A stretch of DNA of 64,000 nt, taken from the NCBI GenBank assembly GCA_036877525.1, contig JAZGTH010000062.1, positions 7,810,501 through 7,874,500 of the forward strand, given 5' to 3'. The notes beneath the pieces are model-generated. The model did not search any database, was not told the DNA's origin, and was given only the letters and a program-made list of their open reading frames with translations. The DNA is from Chromobotia macracanthus (taxonomy: Eukaryota; Chordata; Actinopteri; Cypriniformes; Botiidae). The position numbers were made by a program, and so were the translations under genes. How positions within the stretch are numbered: the stretch's first letter is position 1; the number at the start of each line of letters is the position of its first letter. This document shows, piece after piece, positions 1 through 38,087 of this stretch.

Positions 1-24715
<24,715 letters not shown>

Positions 24716-25106
24716 GCCTCAGATCTCAATGGGTTTTCTTCCCTTTGCAGTTTCAGTTTTTCATGTTGCCAAGTAGAAAATGGAGACTTTGTGTGCTCCA
24801 ACTAATGGGCGTATTTATGCGCTATATATCAAGGTTTTTCTACATTGGAACCCTTACGGTGTGGTTAAGGGGCCAGAGGAAATATTACTGCACTAAAACG
24901 GGCTTTCTCATCCTGCGTCCACATGTACAAACTCAAACAACTTCAAACAATTTTCTAAAGACTTTCTATATATAGATATTAAGATTTTTGAAGCCGCAGG
25001 ACTTCCGCATGATGCACTGTTTCAAATTTGTACAATCCGGATATGAAGTCATGAATTGCTGTATGTTATTCCGATTGTAGTATGCTGTTTGCGAATGTTT
25101 CATGCC

Positions 25107-25112
25107 AATAAA
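25107..25112 (+). terminator. gabrb3: Candidate poly(A) signal AATAAA
   Basis: AATAAA about 390 bp after the stop, followed by a T/G-rich stretch (tcttttattttgttcg). Confidence 0.5.
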
Positions 25113-25724
25113 TCTTTTATTTTGTTCGAGCACAGATTAATATTGAAAAAATGTTATATTATTATACTATATTGATATTAAAACAGAATGTGGAAGTGCA
25201 ATACAATTAGAAGTGTAGGTCAAATTCCATCTTCCGTTTGATTGCTACATACACAGCTGTAAACTGTACTCTTTGCTTTTATGATCTTATTTAGACAGAG
25301 TTTGTATATAATCATGTTATGATATGCTTTTGATATGGTTGACACGAGTATGCCACTTTTTACAATCATGTAATGCTACCATACATTATAATTGTACACT
25401 TATATAATTTCAAGGATATCAAAAAAGACAAAAAGAATGAAAATCGAAAACAACATGTTTGTTGTGAAATGTGGAATATTTAAATCAGGGCCTGCAAAGG
25501 ATTTCCATTATGCCATCATAAATATTGTATGTTGCTTTTAACATCAGTAGACAAACATTATTATGTTACAGACTGATTATGTTTCAGACTTGTTATTTTT
25601 TGCTAGTATATTTATAATCAATAAGTGAATGATTTTTGAGGGCTTCTCCCATTTTTATGAATGATTGAGATGTTTTATTATATTAATAATGAAGGCCTAC
25701 CTATGGAAATGTCACATGGCCAAT

Positions 25725-25730
25725 ATTAAA
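25725..25730 (+). terminator. gabrb3: Candidate poly(A) signal ATTAAA
   Basis: ATTAAA directly followed by the GT-rich ggtttgtttg, a plausible downstream element. Confidence 0.4.
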
Positions 25731-26465
25731 GGTTTGTTTGACCGAACGCATCGCATTTTCTTCCCTTCGCTAAAGAAAGTGGAGGTTATTTTTAGTAAAG
25801 ATGAATGGATAAGATCCTAATGCATTTAAGAGAGAATTATACATACAAAACATGTAATACAAAACATGGTTCAACTCAGGTTCTGTTCCAACATGAAAAC
25901 GTCAGTATTCACATCACATTTGTTGTAATTAATTTGTATTATATCCTTGTGTACAGCAACATCACCAATTTTCCTTGACGTACAGACAGCATGATATTGT
26001 TTGCATTTAGATTCTATACTGATTGTATTTGATTTTGTTTGAGAGATATCTCACTGACATTCATTCTTAGCCCTTACTCTGTTTCACGGGCCTGTCTGGT
26101 TAAAGAGTAATGCTGTATACTCGACTTATGTTTGCAAACCATCTCAATATATTTATAAATCTCTCCAAAATATTCAGTGTGTGCTAATAACACGTCATTT
26201 TATCAGGTTGTTCTGCAGTTACATTCTGTCAGTAGATGCTCTTATTCTTTAATTGCTTATTTTCCTCATATGTTGTGTGTTAATGTGTAAATATATTACC
26301 CATAATCCACACGTGATTTCCATTTCCTTTTCATAATACTCAGTTTTGGGGGTTTATTCTGTACAGTCCATCCCCCCAAAATCACCAGATCTCTGTTTTT
26401 GAAATGTGTTTTAATGATTAGATAAATGAGGGGGTGAATGTGCAGGGGACGACGTGAAGAAATTG

Positions 26466-26471
26466 AATAAA
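26466..26471 (+). terminator. gabrb3: Candidate distal poly(A) signal AATAAA
   Basis: AATAAA in 'gaattgaataaaattta'. No strong GU-rich element follows immediately. Confidence 0.35.
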
Positions 26472-26655
26472 ATTTACTCTTTCAAATAATTCATTTGGCC
26501 TTTTTTAAAATAGAACATTCCATAGAACAATAGAACATTCCTTTGACATTCCAAAACAACTTGTCAGTATAATCACATTGATATGTGGAGATTAAAATGC
26601 AATTTTGATATAATATAACAAGTTATATTGACAATATGTGCAGTAGACTATATAT

Positions 26656-26659
<4 letters not shown>

Positions 26660-26692
<33 letters not shown>
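26660..26692 (+). repeat. (GA)n microsatellite
   Basis: An uninterrupted GA run of about 33 bp. Confidence 0.95.
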
Positions 26693-26695
<3 letters not shown>

Positions 26696-28132
26696 CTAAT
26701 TATATATTGACTGTTGTCCCTGGCAACCAATTTCCTGTGTTCTTGTATAACTTTTGTCAAACTTCAACCTAAATCAATATTTTGTGTCCTTTTTTAGTTT
26801 TAACTTATGTGTAGGCAGCTGATCATTACAACATGAAGTAGGATTAGTCCTGGTCATTCTGTTAGGACTAGTTTTGTGCTCACTGTATATTATCCCTACT
26901 TACTGTATACAACCCAGCCCATTTTACTCAGGTCTGAGTGTTGTTTGCTGAATACATACAGAGTTTGTAAGAAGAACAGCAAAAACTGGTAAATGGAAAT
27001 AAAGAAGAACAAAACAATCTGTAAATAAAAACATTAAGCTCCATCCTACATTCCTGGAGAAAACAGGTGTGCATACTGCAAAAGCCAGAAACCCTCCTCC
27101 ACCTATCATGCTTGTGTCTAATGCAGGCCAAGTTTAACGTTCGGCATCATTGCATTCGACATCATTAACATGACAAATGTTACTTGGCACGTGACTGATG
27201 TAAAGTAATAAACGGTGTGTTAATCAGTGGTTTTGCTGTAGGAGAGGGGCTGCTGTTGAGATCTTATCAGCCAGTGCAGCTGAACACATTTTTAACAAGT
27301 GTGACCATCAATTCTCCATCAGTCATTTGAAGGACACTATTTGTGTGTGGATGTGGGTTTGTATATGTGCAGCAAATCACTAAACTCATTATCATCAATT
27401 TACCTGCATATTCACCCGCAGAGAGTCCCTAGATCATGTTTTAGCTGCTTGATTTTGGTTTCTGGGTTTTCTGTAATGTTGGTTTCCATTCCAAAATATT
27501 TCAGGGTTGAAGAATAATGCTAAAATGCCTAATTACGACCTATTTACAGTCAGTTTTCTTTTAGTTTGTGCCAAGCAAAAGAAATTTAGTTTAAAAAACA
27601 ACTGATCACAGTTATTTCCGCTTAACAGAGTTTGCTTAAAATATTGAAATGCTGAATTGGTGTAAACATAAAATTATAACAAAGAATGTGAGAGCAAGCA
27701 GGGTCAAACAAACTGATGATGTCAGAAAGATCAATTTATTTTTTTTTTTTCAAAAAATGAGTGGGGGGGCTCATTTTGTAACAGGGTTAAGGTACATATT
27801 AAATGAAAGCATGCTGCTTAAATAATAATTTAGATATGATTTTTTAGCAGTTATTTTCGTTAAACAGTTTTTATTTTTTATGTAAATTATCCACTACCTT
27901 TATCCTATATCTGTCATGTCTGCTTGTCTTGAACTTTTATTATATGGCCTTTTAGTTTGTAGTGCTCTTATGTTCCTGTTTCCTGTCATTGACCTTACCT
28001 GCCCTGCTGCCCTTATTATTCCATGTGTGCTTCTCAACACATGTGCTTCCTCGCTCTTCTGTTGTCTAGCCCATGATCCAGAAACTGATCACACTCAGCC
28101 ATTTTAAAGGACATCTTAATTGTCTAACTGGT

Positions 28133-28164
28133 GAGGCAAGGAGGCAAGGAGGCAAGGAGGCAAG
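28133..28164 (+). repeat. Four exact tandem copies of gaggcaag
   Basis: Unit of 8 bp repeated four times without change, then 'gaac'. Confidence 0.95.
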
Positions 28165-28964
28165 GAACAAAAAGAGAGGAAGCTTCCTGAGGAGTCACGA
28201 GAGAGGAAAGATAGATGTATCCTATTTTTAAGTGTTTTTTGTCTGTAAAATGCATTGATGTTTTGTGAATGCATATCCCAGATAATGCACTCTTGAAGGA
28301 ATTTGCTTAGAAATATTTGGGTTCAATTTAAAATCTTCGACTTTGATTGCGTCGGGACTTGGCAAGTCTCAGCACAGTTTGTGAGATTTCTAGACAAGAG
28401 AGTTTATTAGGGTCTTTTCTCGGGAGAAAGATCTGAGAAACAGGAGTCATAAACAAAAATCTCCATTCCACTTCATATTACATCATTTCTGTCTAGAATA
28501 AAACACTGAGATATTAAGAAAAATCTCATTTCTGTCCTAAAAATGATCACAGTTAGTTCACAGATTTACAGCACACAAATAATTATAATTCCATTACTTT
28601 TCTTACTTAATACTGTTTTATTTGAATGCTATACAGCCACATATTCAGCATTGCACAGTATTGCAGCATTCATTATTGCATTTACAGTATTTCTGTTCCA
28701 GGAAATTGACTTGCAGTAAAATAAGTTCACTGTCTAATCCTTCAAAGCGGACATTTTGTCTGTGTAACAGTGCAACAAATACATTATATTTTAGGTTTTG
28801 TGAATAAACGTAACTCCTTCCATAAGTTTCATGGTTGAACAAAGATCTTGATATGCACAGTTTCACTTACTTGCCTGCACCCTTGTTTACATGATACATC
28901 TCTTTACAATTTCTTTTGGGTTTGTTCAAATTAAAGATCTGGAAGCTATAATAGTGTCACAAAC

Positions 28965-29095
28965 CAGTGTTGAGGAAGCTAAAACTATAGCTTGCCAAGC
29001 TACAAGCAATTCATAATTAAAGCTGTAAAACTACTGTGAAGCTGTGCTTGTAATAAAATAGTTAGCTATGCTAAAAAACATAGCTAATTTCACTG
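28965..29095 (+). repeat. Interspersed repeat rich in 'agct' and 'agctatgct'
   Basis: Words such as 'gttgaggaagctaaaactat', 'aagctacaa' and 'agttagctatgctaaaaaac' resemble a repeat I recall from cyprinids. Class unknown. Confidence 0.5.
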
Positions 29096-30704
29096 AAACT
29101 GTTGAAGGGAAGAATAACTTTTTAAATAATGTATGTGTGGCTATCACGTGACAGTATTAAACTTGAACAGATAAACTCAATAAACTCCTTTGATTCAATT
29201 CGCCAAAAAGTTTGAAAATTTGGATACAGCAAAAGCTATTTTTTTTTAAAAAGAGTGGAGCTACTTTCTGTGTTACTTCCCTAACACAGAAAGTACAGTA
29301 GTTGTATTTACAAGTAAATTTGTGATATTCCTGTAGGTAGGAGGCCAATGAGAGGAGCGCTATAAGGATTCCAGTAATATATATTTTGGATTTAATAACA
29401 GGCGATGTGTGAACATTCACATAAGGGATGTGTGGTTAATCTAAATTAGCAATGTAAGAGAGAGGAAACAGAAACTCTGGTGGTGGTGAATTTACAATGA
29501 GACGCAAGGGGACAAGGATGCACGTCAACAGAGGCAGTTCATTAAAGATGGTCACAAACAGCGGTCAAGCAGAATGCTGTGTCCGCTTGCTCTCTTAAAG
29601 ACTATTGTAAATGTGGTGCAGACTTCAGCTGTTGCTTTGACGTCCTCATACAAAGAAACAAAGTCTAGAACTACAGTCTTAAAAAGGATCACATGATGAC
29701 AAAGGATCACAAAGGATGTACATGACAATCAGTGTTCAAAACAGTCTTGTAATCTTAACCACATTGGCTATGAAAAGTTTAGAATAATAATTTATTATTT
29801 GAGCTGTTGGGTCTGATTTCCTGGGCAATGTCAGTTAGACTTCGTTTGACAGATGTGGTAGAAAGTTACGAATTGCAGCTTTAAATATAATTGTGCTTGA
29901 TAATAAATGCTTACAAAACTGTTTAACCTTTGACTGCCTGGTCGATACTTTGCAAAAAGACCATGCAAATAAGGCATCAATGAAATGGTTAATAATATAA
30001 CCAGGACTTTGAATCAGCCATTTTACTGGTCACACTAGATCCTGACCCCCCCTTAAAAATCTTTCTCCACATGTCGCATGAAAATTTCAGCCCTGGAAAA
30101 CTACAATTATGAAAGCAATTCTTGTTCACCCATCAATAATATGATTTGCATTTGTTAGTGAGTAAATTTCATTTTAAAATGGTCTGAGTCATACGATATG
30201 TGTATTAGCTTAAATGTATTCAGATTGTGCAATAAATATATGATGTATGCAGTGGATATGTATGCAATGAATGCAGCCATTAGCAAATATTGCAGTTATA
30301 TGTTACATTGCAGTTATTTGCTCTGATATCAACAAAGTTTCTGATTAATGAAGCTCATTCTATAAAATTTTTTTCTTTCAAAATTCATGCAATGGATTGT
30401 TTTATTAAAACAGGTAAGAGTTTACAGCAAAATATAAATAATTTCATTATTTAATTATAAAATTACATTAATTATCTGACTGCCTTCCTGAAGACATTTT
30501 CTTGATCACACACAGCTGCTGTTCTGTATGACTTCATTCGTACATTTATTCCTTTATTGAGTTGACTGCTTTTAAGATAGCTTCATTGTACTTTTACTTT
30601 TGTATTTGGTGTTCTGCAAAAGAAAGACAAATGAGTGTAAATAAATGATGACAGAAGTATAATTTTTCTGTGAGCTACAGGAAACAGAATGGTTTAGTTC
30701 AAGA
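29096..30704. other. Intergenic, no gene seen
   Basis: Contains a fragment of the 'attgcagctttaa' repeat at 29800-29886. The rest is AT-rich and unrecognised. Confidence 0.7.
29800..29886 (+). repeat. 'attgcagctttaa' repeat, end fragment
   Basis: Reads 'gagctgttgggtctgattt', then 'gaaagttacgaattgcagct' and 'ttaa'. It matches the right half of 54525-54842. Confidence 0.55.
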
Positions 30705-31310
30705 TCATGTTCATTTTTATAGCGCTTTTTACAGTGGCACGCTGCTACAAAAATGCAGCTGTACAAATGAAGAATATTCAGAAATGTATAACAGTGAAAA
30801 CTGAAACTGAAAATGAAAGAGAAAGAAAGAGAGAAAATTAGGAAGAGAAAAGAAGAAAATTCAAAGTTGATAAAATTAATACACAATGATAAAAAACACA
30901 ATGTACAAAGCAAATGTTCTAAGATAATATCAGCAGTCTCCCAGTAAGCAAGCCAACAGGGCAACAGTGGCAAGGAACCAAAACTCCAGTGATTTATAAA
31001 TGGAGAAAAAAAAACCTTGAGAGAAACCAGGCTTAGCAAGGAGGGCCAGTTCTCCTCTGGCACACTAATGCTGCAGTCCTTTGCCAAAGCTAAAGAAGAT
31101 GTCCATCACATATTCCCGGTGCTTTGGGTGGGCCGGGTGTCGCTATAGTCATTGCTCTATGGCACAAGGATGAACACCAGACTGTACCGTAGAAGGGGCA
31201 GTTTTAAAGATGAACTGGAGCTTGGGTAGATCTGTCGGATGTTGAGTCCATCTGTAGATGTAATCTATAGCTACCCCGGGATTGAAACCCTGGGATAGAA
31301 AACCAAAACA
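30705..31310. repeat. Composite cyprinid-type interspersed repeat
   Basis: Contains 'tttttatagcgctttttac', 'ggcaacagtggcaaggaacc', 'aaaactccagtgatttat', 'gagagaaaccaggcttagca' and 'ggccagttctcctctggc', all words I recall from a dispersed cyprinid repeat. An accidental 171-codon open frame on the - strand (30572-31087) runs through it. It is low-complexity (SFLFLIFSLSFSF) and not a gene. Confidence 0.6.
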
Positions 31311-31746
31311 GAGAAAAATTAGCATAGCTGCTGTTCATAACATTAAGAGCATAAGATTTTATTTACTTTGAGGTAGAAAGATGTTTAGGTTTAGATGGCG
31401 GAACTTCAAAGAGTAAGAAGGCATTTGTATCATGACCAGATTACATTTTCTCTGTAAGACTGAAGGAATCTAAGAGGTGTCCATGCTCTTCTGTTGACCA
31501 CAGGGTTACAGCAAGGCATTCAGAGGATATGCAGTATACAGACAGAACAGAGGACTGTTTAGGACTGATAAGGACCATGTTGCAGCTGAGTTTGATACCC
31601 TATGGTTTGATACTCCTGAAGCACTTCACAACCCAGGCATGCTGTGATGAACAAGCTCCTGTAGGGGACTACTGGGCTCACCATGAAAGTATTGAAAAAC
31701 GGTTTCAGATTAAACCTTTAGTGGAAGATCTAATATCAGAAAATTA
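31311..31746. other. Intergenic, nothing recognised
   Basis: No repeat or gene recognised. A 72-codon frame at 31529-31747 has no family resemblance. Confidence 0.65.
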
Positions 31747-31898
31747 AAGGAATAATTCACCTGAAAATGAAAATTCCTCCATTATTTACTCACCCTCATG
31801 TTATTCCAAACCTGTATGAATTTTTTGCCTCTGAGGAACACAGAATCAACACAGAAAAAAGAGAAAAAATTCTCATTTTTGGGTGAACTATCCCTTTA
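31747..31898 (+). repeat. 'agttcaccc' foldback element, short complete copy
   Basis: Left end 'aggaataattcacctgaaaa', right end 'tttttgggtgaactatccct'. The ends are inverted repeats of each other; about 150 bp in total. Confidence 0.75.
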
Positions 31899-32552
31899 AT
31901 ACCAACAGATGACCCAGTTCCAATAATATGGCATGAATGAGATTTTTCCATTAAAATTATGTAGACCTAAAGCCAAACTGATAAATATATATTGCAAAAA
32001 ACTGTGCAGTGTGCCATCAGAATTATATGAGAGGTCTGACAGCCAGGTCACTCTATATGTTTAATTCATGAAAATGTAAATAGAGTTATGTGCACAATTA
32101 TGTTTCTGCCTAAATCAGTTTTCCAAGAAATTGGTTGGTAAAATGCTCACTGATAAGACAGATGAAACATTAATAATGAATGGGTAAACTGAAAATTATC
32201 AGACTATCTGAGCCAGTCTGCAGTCTAGTATCTGTGTACACTAACAGTTTGTATACACCTACTCATTCTTTGTTATAACCATGTTCCACATCTTAGAATA
32301 ATAATGATGTCACTGTTTTGAAGTCATTGTAATGTTGTTTTAATGCTGAATGGTCATTATCAATTGTATAATGAGACGACAACAATGTTCTCTAATGCAC
32401 ATAGCTCTCAGACTTACAAATATATTGCTTTAGCACAGCTTGCTATTTGTTCTAATGAAATCACTAAACAAAACACTAACAAATCACAAAACAAAATACC
32501 CATACATCCACTGATGTACAGTATTTTACATATACATAACAAAATTGATACG

Positions 32553-32574
32553 TATACATGTATATACATGTATA
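32553..32574. repeat. 22-bp perfect palindrome
   Basis: Two direct copies of atacatgtat flanked by t and a. The whole is identical to its reverse complement. Confidence 0.9.
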
Positions 32575-33562
32575 AATACAAATCTGAATAAACAAAATAC
32601 ATGGATATGTTATATAAAAATATTCATATTAATATTTTATATTAACGTGGAATTCAAAACATAACCTTGCATTCAAAACATAATAAACATAAAGTACAGC
32701 ATAGTAAATTTATCCTGCAGGATTTTACTTCTCTGCTAGAATGTTTTTATAGCATCTTGGATGGTGGACAAGGTCCAGCAGTAATTTGGGGTTTTTGAAA
32801 TGTCATGGAGTTAAGTATTCAATCATCTCCTCCATTCATCTCCTCACCAAACAGGCTAAATCACTGCCCAATTGATCAGTCCAAGTGTCAGAAGGATAAG
32901 TTGTGATATGTAACAAGGAAACCATCCATTCGATATGAAGCCATGGTGGAGGCAGGTCACAGCACAACCTTTAATGAACTGCAATGAATCAATGACTTAT
33001 GGGGAATAAAGTAGACCTGCTCGACCAATCACAGGCAGTTGAGAGCTAAAGGCCCATGACAACGTCAACTTTAATCTATCACCCAGAACATTCTAGAACA
33101 AGCATTTACTCTCAGAAATATTGTCCATATCTTCTCTCTGATCTCTGCTCCTGTGATGGAATCTTTAGAAATTTTAAGTCTATAAACACTAGATCAACCA
33201 ATGATTTTCTGCCATGGTGTGTTTTAGAATTGCCAATACCATTGAGGGCTACAGGCCAAACCCCCCACAAATTCCAATAATTTGTGTCAACAGCAACCTT
33301 GAGGTTACACTTACCCCATGGTGGCCGCAGCTCTCTGGTGGAGCTAAATTTGAAATAATTTCACTGCTTTGGTTTAAGCAGATTTAGATAGAGTTGCCAT
33401 TTAAATGGTTATGCTAATTATTAATTTATACAAATTTATATTCCAGGTATGCCTCCATTTGTTTTCTTAGGGTTAGGGTTCTATTTCTTTTACTTTTTTC
33501 TTGTTTTTATATTTTTTATTTAATACAAAATACAATGACAGAAATGGCATAACTAGTTTTTT

Positions 33563-33582
33563 ACAAGACAAGACAAGACAAG
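33563..33582 (+). repeat. (acaag)4 tandem repeat
   Basis: Four exact copies of a 5-bp unit. Confidence 0.9.
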
Positions 33583-34250
33583 ACTAATCTTTAACAAGAA
33601 ATTGACACAGTAGGCTCAACACATTAGAACCAGATTAAATTCACCACAGAGACAAATAAATAAATTAAAATGTCATTTTTATTTATTATTGTTTTATTAG
33701 CAGTAAATAAAACGTATTAATAATTATTAATAAAGATGGGGCAGAATCATTTCTACAGTAACTATTACTTTGTATTTTTTAGGTCCAAAGGGATATGCAC
33801 TTGCACATAAAGAGAAAGCGTGTTGCATGACGAAGATCATTTATGCAGGAGCGAGCGTTTATCTCTATCAATGCATGACATCACAGTCACGCATTTTATG
33901 CACGCAACACCGGTTCGCTTTGGAAATAAAAAAATATAGAAGTAGCGTTGATATCAGTTTGCAGCACATCAAATACACGTTATTGGGCACTATCCAATGA
34001 CAGGCATCTTGGAACGTGTAGAAGTGGATAGTGCAACGAACCTGCATGAATAAGGTCATTGTTAGATTTAACTAAAATGAAATGAAGCACATTAAACAGG
34101 CCTATTGTATGCAATCTGTTGAAGTGAAACATAAAATGCTTGGTGTTCCACAGTAAAAGAATAAACCATACAGGTTTACTCCTTCCTTAGATTTCCTTAG
34201 AAAATAATATAAAACCAATTGGTAAAATCAAACAAATAACACCATTACAA

Positions 34251-34284
34251 ATATATATATATATGTATGTATGTATGTATGTAT
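34251..34284 (+). repeat. (AT)n followed by (ATGT)n microsatellite
   Basis: About 14 bp of alternating AT passing into atgt units. Confidence 0.9.
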
Positions 34285-34474
34285 AAAATATAGGCTTTTT
34301 GTTTTGTGTTGGTTCTTGTTTTGAGTTTTGAGTATTTCTCGGTAATCAAAAATGTTTATGTCCTGTTCAACACAAAGTTTAGATTGTGGATTTGTGGATA
34401 AATCGTTATAAATGTAAAATCATCAGTTAGGGATAAGAACTGAAACTAGCAGTTTCAAGAAAAGGTTGTATCAG

Positions 34475-34500
<26 letters not shown>
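34475..34500 (+). repeat. (TA)13 microsatellite
   Basis: 26 bp of alternating TA, followed by cacacc. Confidence 0.95.
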
Positions 34501-34505
<5 letters not shown>

Positions 34506-35157
34506 CAAACACAACTGATAGCATTGCATTAGAGACAAGGTGATGCTCTATATTCCAGCTCCCTTACAAGCACATTCATCTGACCTTTCTTATAATGAAG
34601 GGTAGACTACAATACATTTCTCTAAATGTTGTGCTCATATTATCATGGTCCAGGTAAGCCTGGCATGATTCCCAGAATCCCCTCAATACAATAGGGAACA
34701 CCTACACATGACCAGTCGTTGGAGCTTTATAAGTCTCCACACAATACAAGGTCTGGTACTTTCTGTAGCTTCAGCAGGCCAAGAACTGCCCACTTAGAGA
34801 GAAGGAGCCATATGAAGGACACAGAAAGTAAGTCAATCAGATTAGTGCTTACAGGATCGAGAAAATCTTTTCCAGTTTTGTGACCAATATGCATATGTTA
34901 GTAAACAAACTGTGGTCATTGTCCCTTTAGCAGTGGTCTGTACAGAATGTTGTTCGATAACAAAAATATAATGTCCAAAAAACATTTTGGACATTTTGAA
35001 CTTTCCTAAAGCTTTAAAAATAATTTTTTTGCATTTGTGTTGCAGAAGTATTAGAATAAGAGGCACTGTGCCAGTGTTTCTGCTGTTGAGGGAATTCTTG
35101 TCTTAGATGTTTCTTCTAAAATTATTTAAGAGAAATTTTAATAGGAACTAATCACAT

Positions 35158-35186
35158 ACAGTACAAACAGTATGTGTTTGTACTGT
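35158..35186. repeat. Perfect 11-bp stem hairpin
   Basis: Arm acagtacaaac (35158-35168), 7-nt loop, arm gtttgtactgt (35176-35186). Confidence 0.85.
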
Positions 35187-35669
35187 ACAATAAGTACAAA
35201 GATATTAAATGAATTCACAGGCAAGCTTGGATACGTTCTTCTTGTAAGAATTTGAGAAATTATCAAGTTTATACTGAAGTCTTTAACTCTTTATTGCATA
35301 TCTTTAATGTTCTTTTAATTGGAGGGACATCTGAGCAGTATCTGACGTTACTGAGACCTATTCTGAAAAACCAGAGGAGACTAATGTGAGAATGTTGTAT
35401 TTTTCATATATGAAGGAAGCCCCAGTAAAACCCTTGTGATCATTTTGAAACATTTGTGATCACTGTAACATTGTAGAGCCATGACATATTCTTGTAAGAG
35501 ATGATTAAATGCAAATGTAACTGTATGATATTCTGTGAAGTGTTGAAGAATATAACTTGTGGGACAGTCTCTTCTGAAGCATGGGACCAAATAAAAGAGC
35601 AGTGAATGAAAACATTTCATAACTGTTCCAGTATGATATCAATCTTTCTCAGAAGCTCTGTAATGTTAG

Positions 35670-35707
35670 CTCTCTCTCTCTCTTTCTCTCTCTCACTCTC
35701 ACTCACT
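35670..35707 (+). repeat. CT-rich microsatellite
   Basis: Runs of tc interrupted by single t and a. Confidence 0.9.
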
Positions 35708-36403
35708 GTGTGTGGTGGTTCACATACTCCTCAGATGAAGGACTCTGAATAAGGCTACATCCCCAAGGCTGAAATGCAACCTTTCTCTCCTCTTACCGCC
35801 TGGGAATGTCAACAGAGTTATAATGTTCACCGGTGTCCTCTGCTCTCACACACAAACCTCAACATTACCTCCCACAACCCTCATTTTCCCACTTCATTCC
35901 CAAGTAGCAGTGTATATTAACCAATATTACACAGGAGCAATAACTTGTCTGCGCTTGCCCTGGTAATGGAATTTGGTAAACTAGCAGCTTGTTTTTTGCT
36001 TGCTGAATCTGCTAGTCTTCTGATGTATCAGAGGATTTTTGGCCCAGAGCCTCAGGGCAGAAACACTTGTCTGTCTGACCCCTTGCTATTCACATCCTCG
36101 TCCAATCAGCTGTGCTTTAGACTTGCCAATTACATCACAGGGCACTTGCACACCAGAGACACAGTCAGCATATTTCAAAGGCTCTGTTTTTAAACGTGGA
36201 GAGCCGTATGCATTTTTTGGCATCATACTCGGCTCAGTTTTTACAGATCAGGGAATCAAACAAACCAGTCATTTGAAAAATCCATGACAGAGTCTAATTT
36301 ATTGCTTTTGTCACCCTTTAGTATCCATCTACTGATCTAGGATCAAGGCATACATGTGGATGTATATTTGAACAGTGTGTAACTTTAATGAATTGAAACC
36401 TGT

Positions 36404-36583
36404 TGTTTTTTTTTTTTGGTGGTTTATCTAGTCTCCAGGCCTGGCCAAGCTGGTGTTTAACTGATTTTGCTGGACCAACTAGCTACCCCAAACCCCTTTA
36501 CAACCAACAAAACAGACCAGCTTATAACCAGATTGGCCAGTTTCGAAGATCAGCTAACAACCATGGCTTTCTCAGCAGGGTAG
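36404..36583 (-). repeat. 'gctggt/accagc' repeat with a poly-T end
   Basis: Starts with a run of T, then 'ggcctggccaagctggtgtt', 'gctggaccaactagctaccc' and 'accagcttataaccagattg', ending 'ctttctcagcagggt'. Same family as 19497-19668. Confidence 0.65.
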
Positions 36584-37204
36584 TGATGGCCAGGTGCACC
36601 CATTAATGCAGTTTACTAATGCTTGGTAAGTAGTGCAGTGCTAACAGAGAGTTGCAAAGCTGAGTTGAATGAGTCTAGAGAGAGCTGACACTGGAAGACA
36701 TGGTGTGCATATGAAATAAAGATGTGCTACTTCAAAAATCTGCACAGAATAAAGTCCCTGTGATTTTTTGCCAGATTGACACAGTTTATCTCAGTGTGTG
36801 TTTCTGTGTGTGTATAAGAAAGAGTGTGAGAGAGAGAGCTCATTAAAGTCTCTCTCAGTGACACAGGGAATAGATTTTACTCTGGTGTGCTTTTTGATTT
36901 CTTTTCAAAGAAATGAAGGAAAAATACAGTGTTTGGTTGGAAAGCCAATTTTGCCTTTAGTCAGCCTCCTTATGATGTTGTGTGATGGACTGAACATTTC
37001 TGAAACTAGAATAGCTCAGTATCTAACTTCAGACGTATCAACTTCTTTTCTAAAGAGTAGTTTTGAGCTGCCACTTTCCATAAATAGGACATAAAACATT
37101 ATAAAAATGTTTGGTTATTTTTTTTAACCAGCAGGCAGTCAGTAAGGCAGGCAGGCAGTAAGGGTGGTGCATAGCCTTCAGAAAGATGAGCTGTTTTATT
37201 ATTG
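36584..37204. other. Intergenic, nothing recognised
   Basis: Contains short GT-rich and GA-rich patches at 36795-36840. The 98-codon frame at 36798-37094 has no family resemblance. Confidence 0.6.
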
Positions 37205-37300
37205 ACTTCAATGTTCTCTAAATGTTCCCTCAATGTTATCAAAAATGTTCTTGAAGTAATGTTGGCAGAACGTTTTTATAACCTACAATTGTTAGCTGGG
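37205..37300 (-). repeat. AACGTT-rich element, end fragment
   Basis: 'aatgttctctaaatgttccc', 'gtaatgttggcagaacgttt', ending 'acaattgttagctggg'. The central part of the family is missing. Confidence 0.65.
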
Positions 37301-38087
37301 TTCCTGCAAAATTCCAAATACAATGGAATTTACCTTGGGACAAATCAGTTGAATTGGTTTCACTGCAGCATTTCTGTCTAGCCTCAAACAATGATCAATC
37401 AACAAAGCAATTAAATGTTGTTTTAAGATATATGTAAATTTTTTCTACAATGGCCAATCATCTGTTTATATTGGGTCATTTTGAAGATCTCTTCCCAGCA
37501 GGCTTCTTTGACTATTCTTAATCAATTGATCTATATATTGCTCAGAGATAAATTAGATATGATATATCTAGAAAATATTGTGTTTTGTGTTTAATGAAAC
37601 TCTGACTGTAAACTGATTCATTTGGGTCACTTAATTTGCTTGTTTACCTTGTGTTTGTGTTCTCTCTAGTGATAAAAAAATTCTAAAATTTTATGAGGGA
37701 TTTTAGAAAACTGCACATGAATTTTAAAAAATAATGACCTGGAATAATTATTTAACACCATAATATTTAATAAATAAGAATAGTATATTTTTATGCACAT
37801 GATAAAGTAGAGTGGTTGAGTAAACACACCGACTGCTATTGACAGACAAACCGAAACACATTGTCTTTCAGTCTGTGTCTCATGAGAGTGGGATGTGTGA
37901 GCAGAGTCGTGTGAGAAGTGGGTAGTAATCTGTAGCGCACACTCGTGGGAATGACCCGACAGTCAGTGAATCTGAAGTCACACCTCTGCTACTGATCCTA
38001 ATATGAACAGACAGAAATCAAAAACAAACATATACACCCACACACACATTCCGATAAAGGTCAGCACAGAAAGCCTCGCTTTCTACA
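37301..38087. other. Intergenic, nothing recognised
   Basis: AT-rich, no repeat or gene recognised. Confidence 0.6.

Larger units (their letters stand above)
24716..26471 (+). other. gabrb3: gabrb3 3' untranslated region (probable extent)
   Basis: AT-rich sequence after the stop, without an open frame resembling a protein. The right limit is set by the last candidate poly(A) signal at 26466 and is not certain. A long 3' UTR is normal for this gene family. Confidence 0.55.
26472..28964. other. Intergenic, no gene seen
   Basis: AT-rich DNA. It contains a (GA)n run and an 8-bp tandem repeat, listed separately. Open frames here are short and lack coding character. Confidence 0.75.
31899..34250. 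other. Intergenic, no gene seen
   Basis: AT-rich. Holds a 22-bp palindrome (32553-32574) and a four-copy acaag repeat (33563-33582). Short open frames only. Confidence 0.7.
34501..36403. other. Intergenic, no gene seen
   Basis: Contains a hairpin at 35158-35186 and a CT-rich run at 35670-35707. No gene is recognised. Confidence 0.7.

Noticed and set aside
30572..31087. 171-codon open frame on the - strand
   Set aside because: It lies in an interspersed repeat, is dominated by S, F, L and I from an A/G-rich tract, shows no family motif, and similar chance frames are known from this repeat type.
33056..33280. 74-codon + strand frame in the intergenic region
   Set aside because: No protein family resemblance, no splice signals or regulatory context; consistent with chance.
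34970..35060. Possible thirteenth AACGTT-type copy
   Set aside because: Only scattered words (ttggacattttgaactttcc) match; neither end is present.
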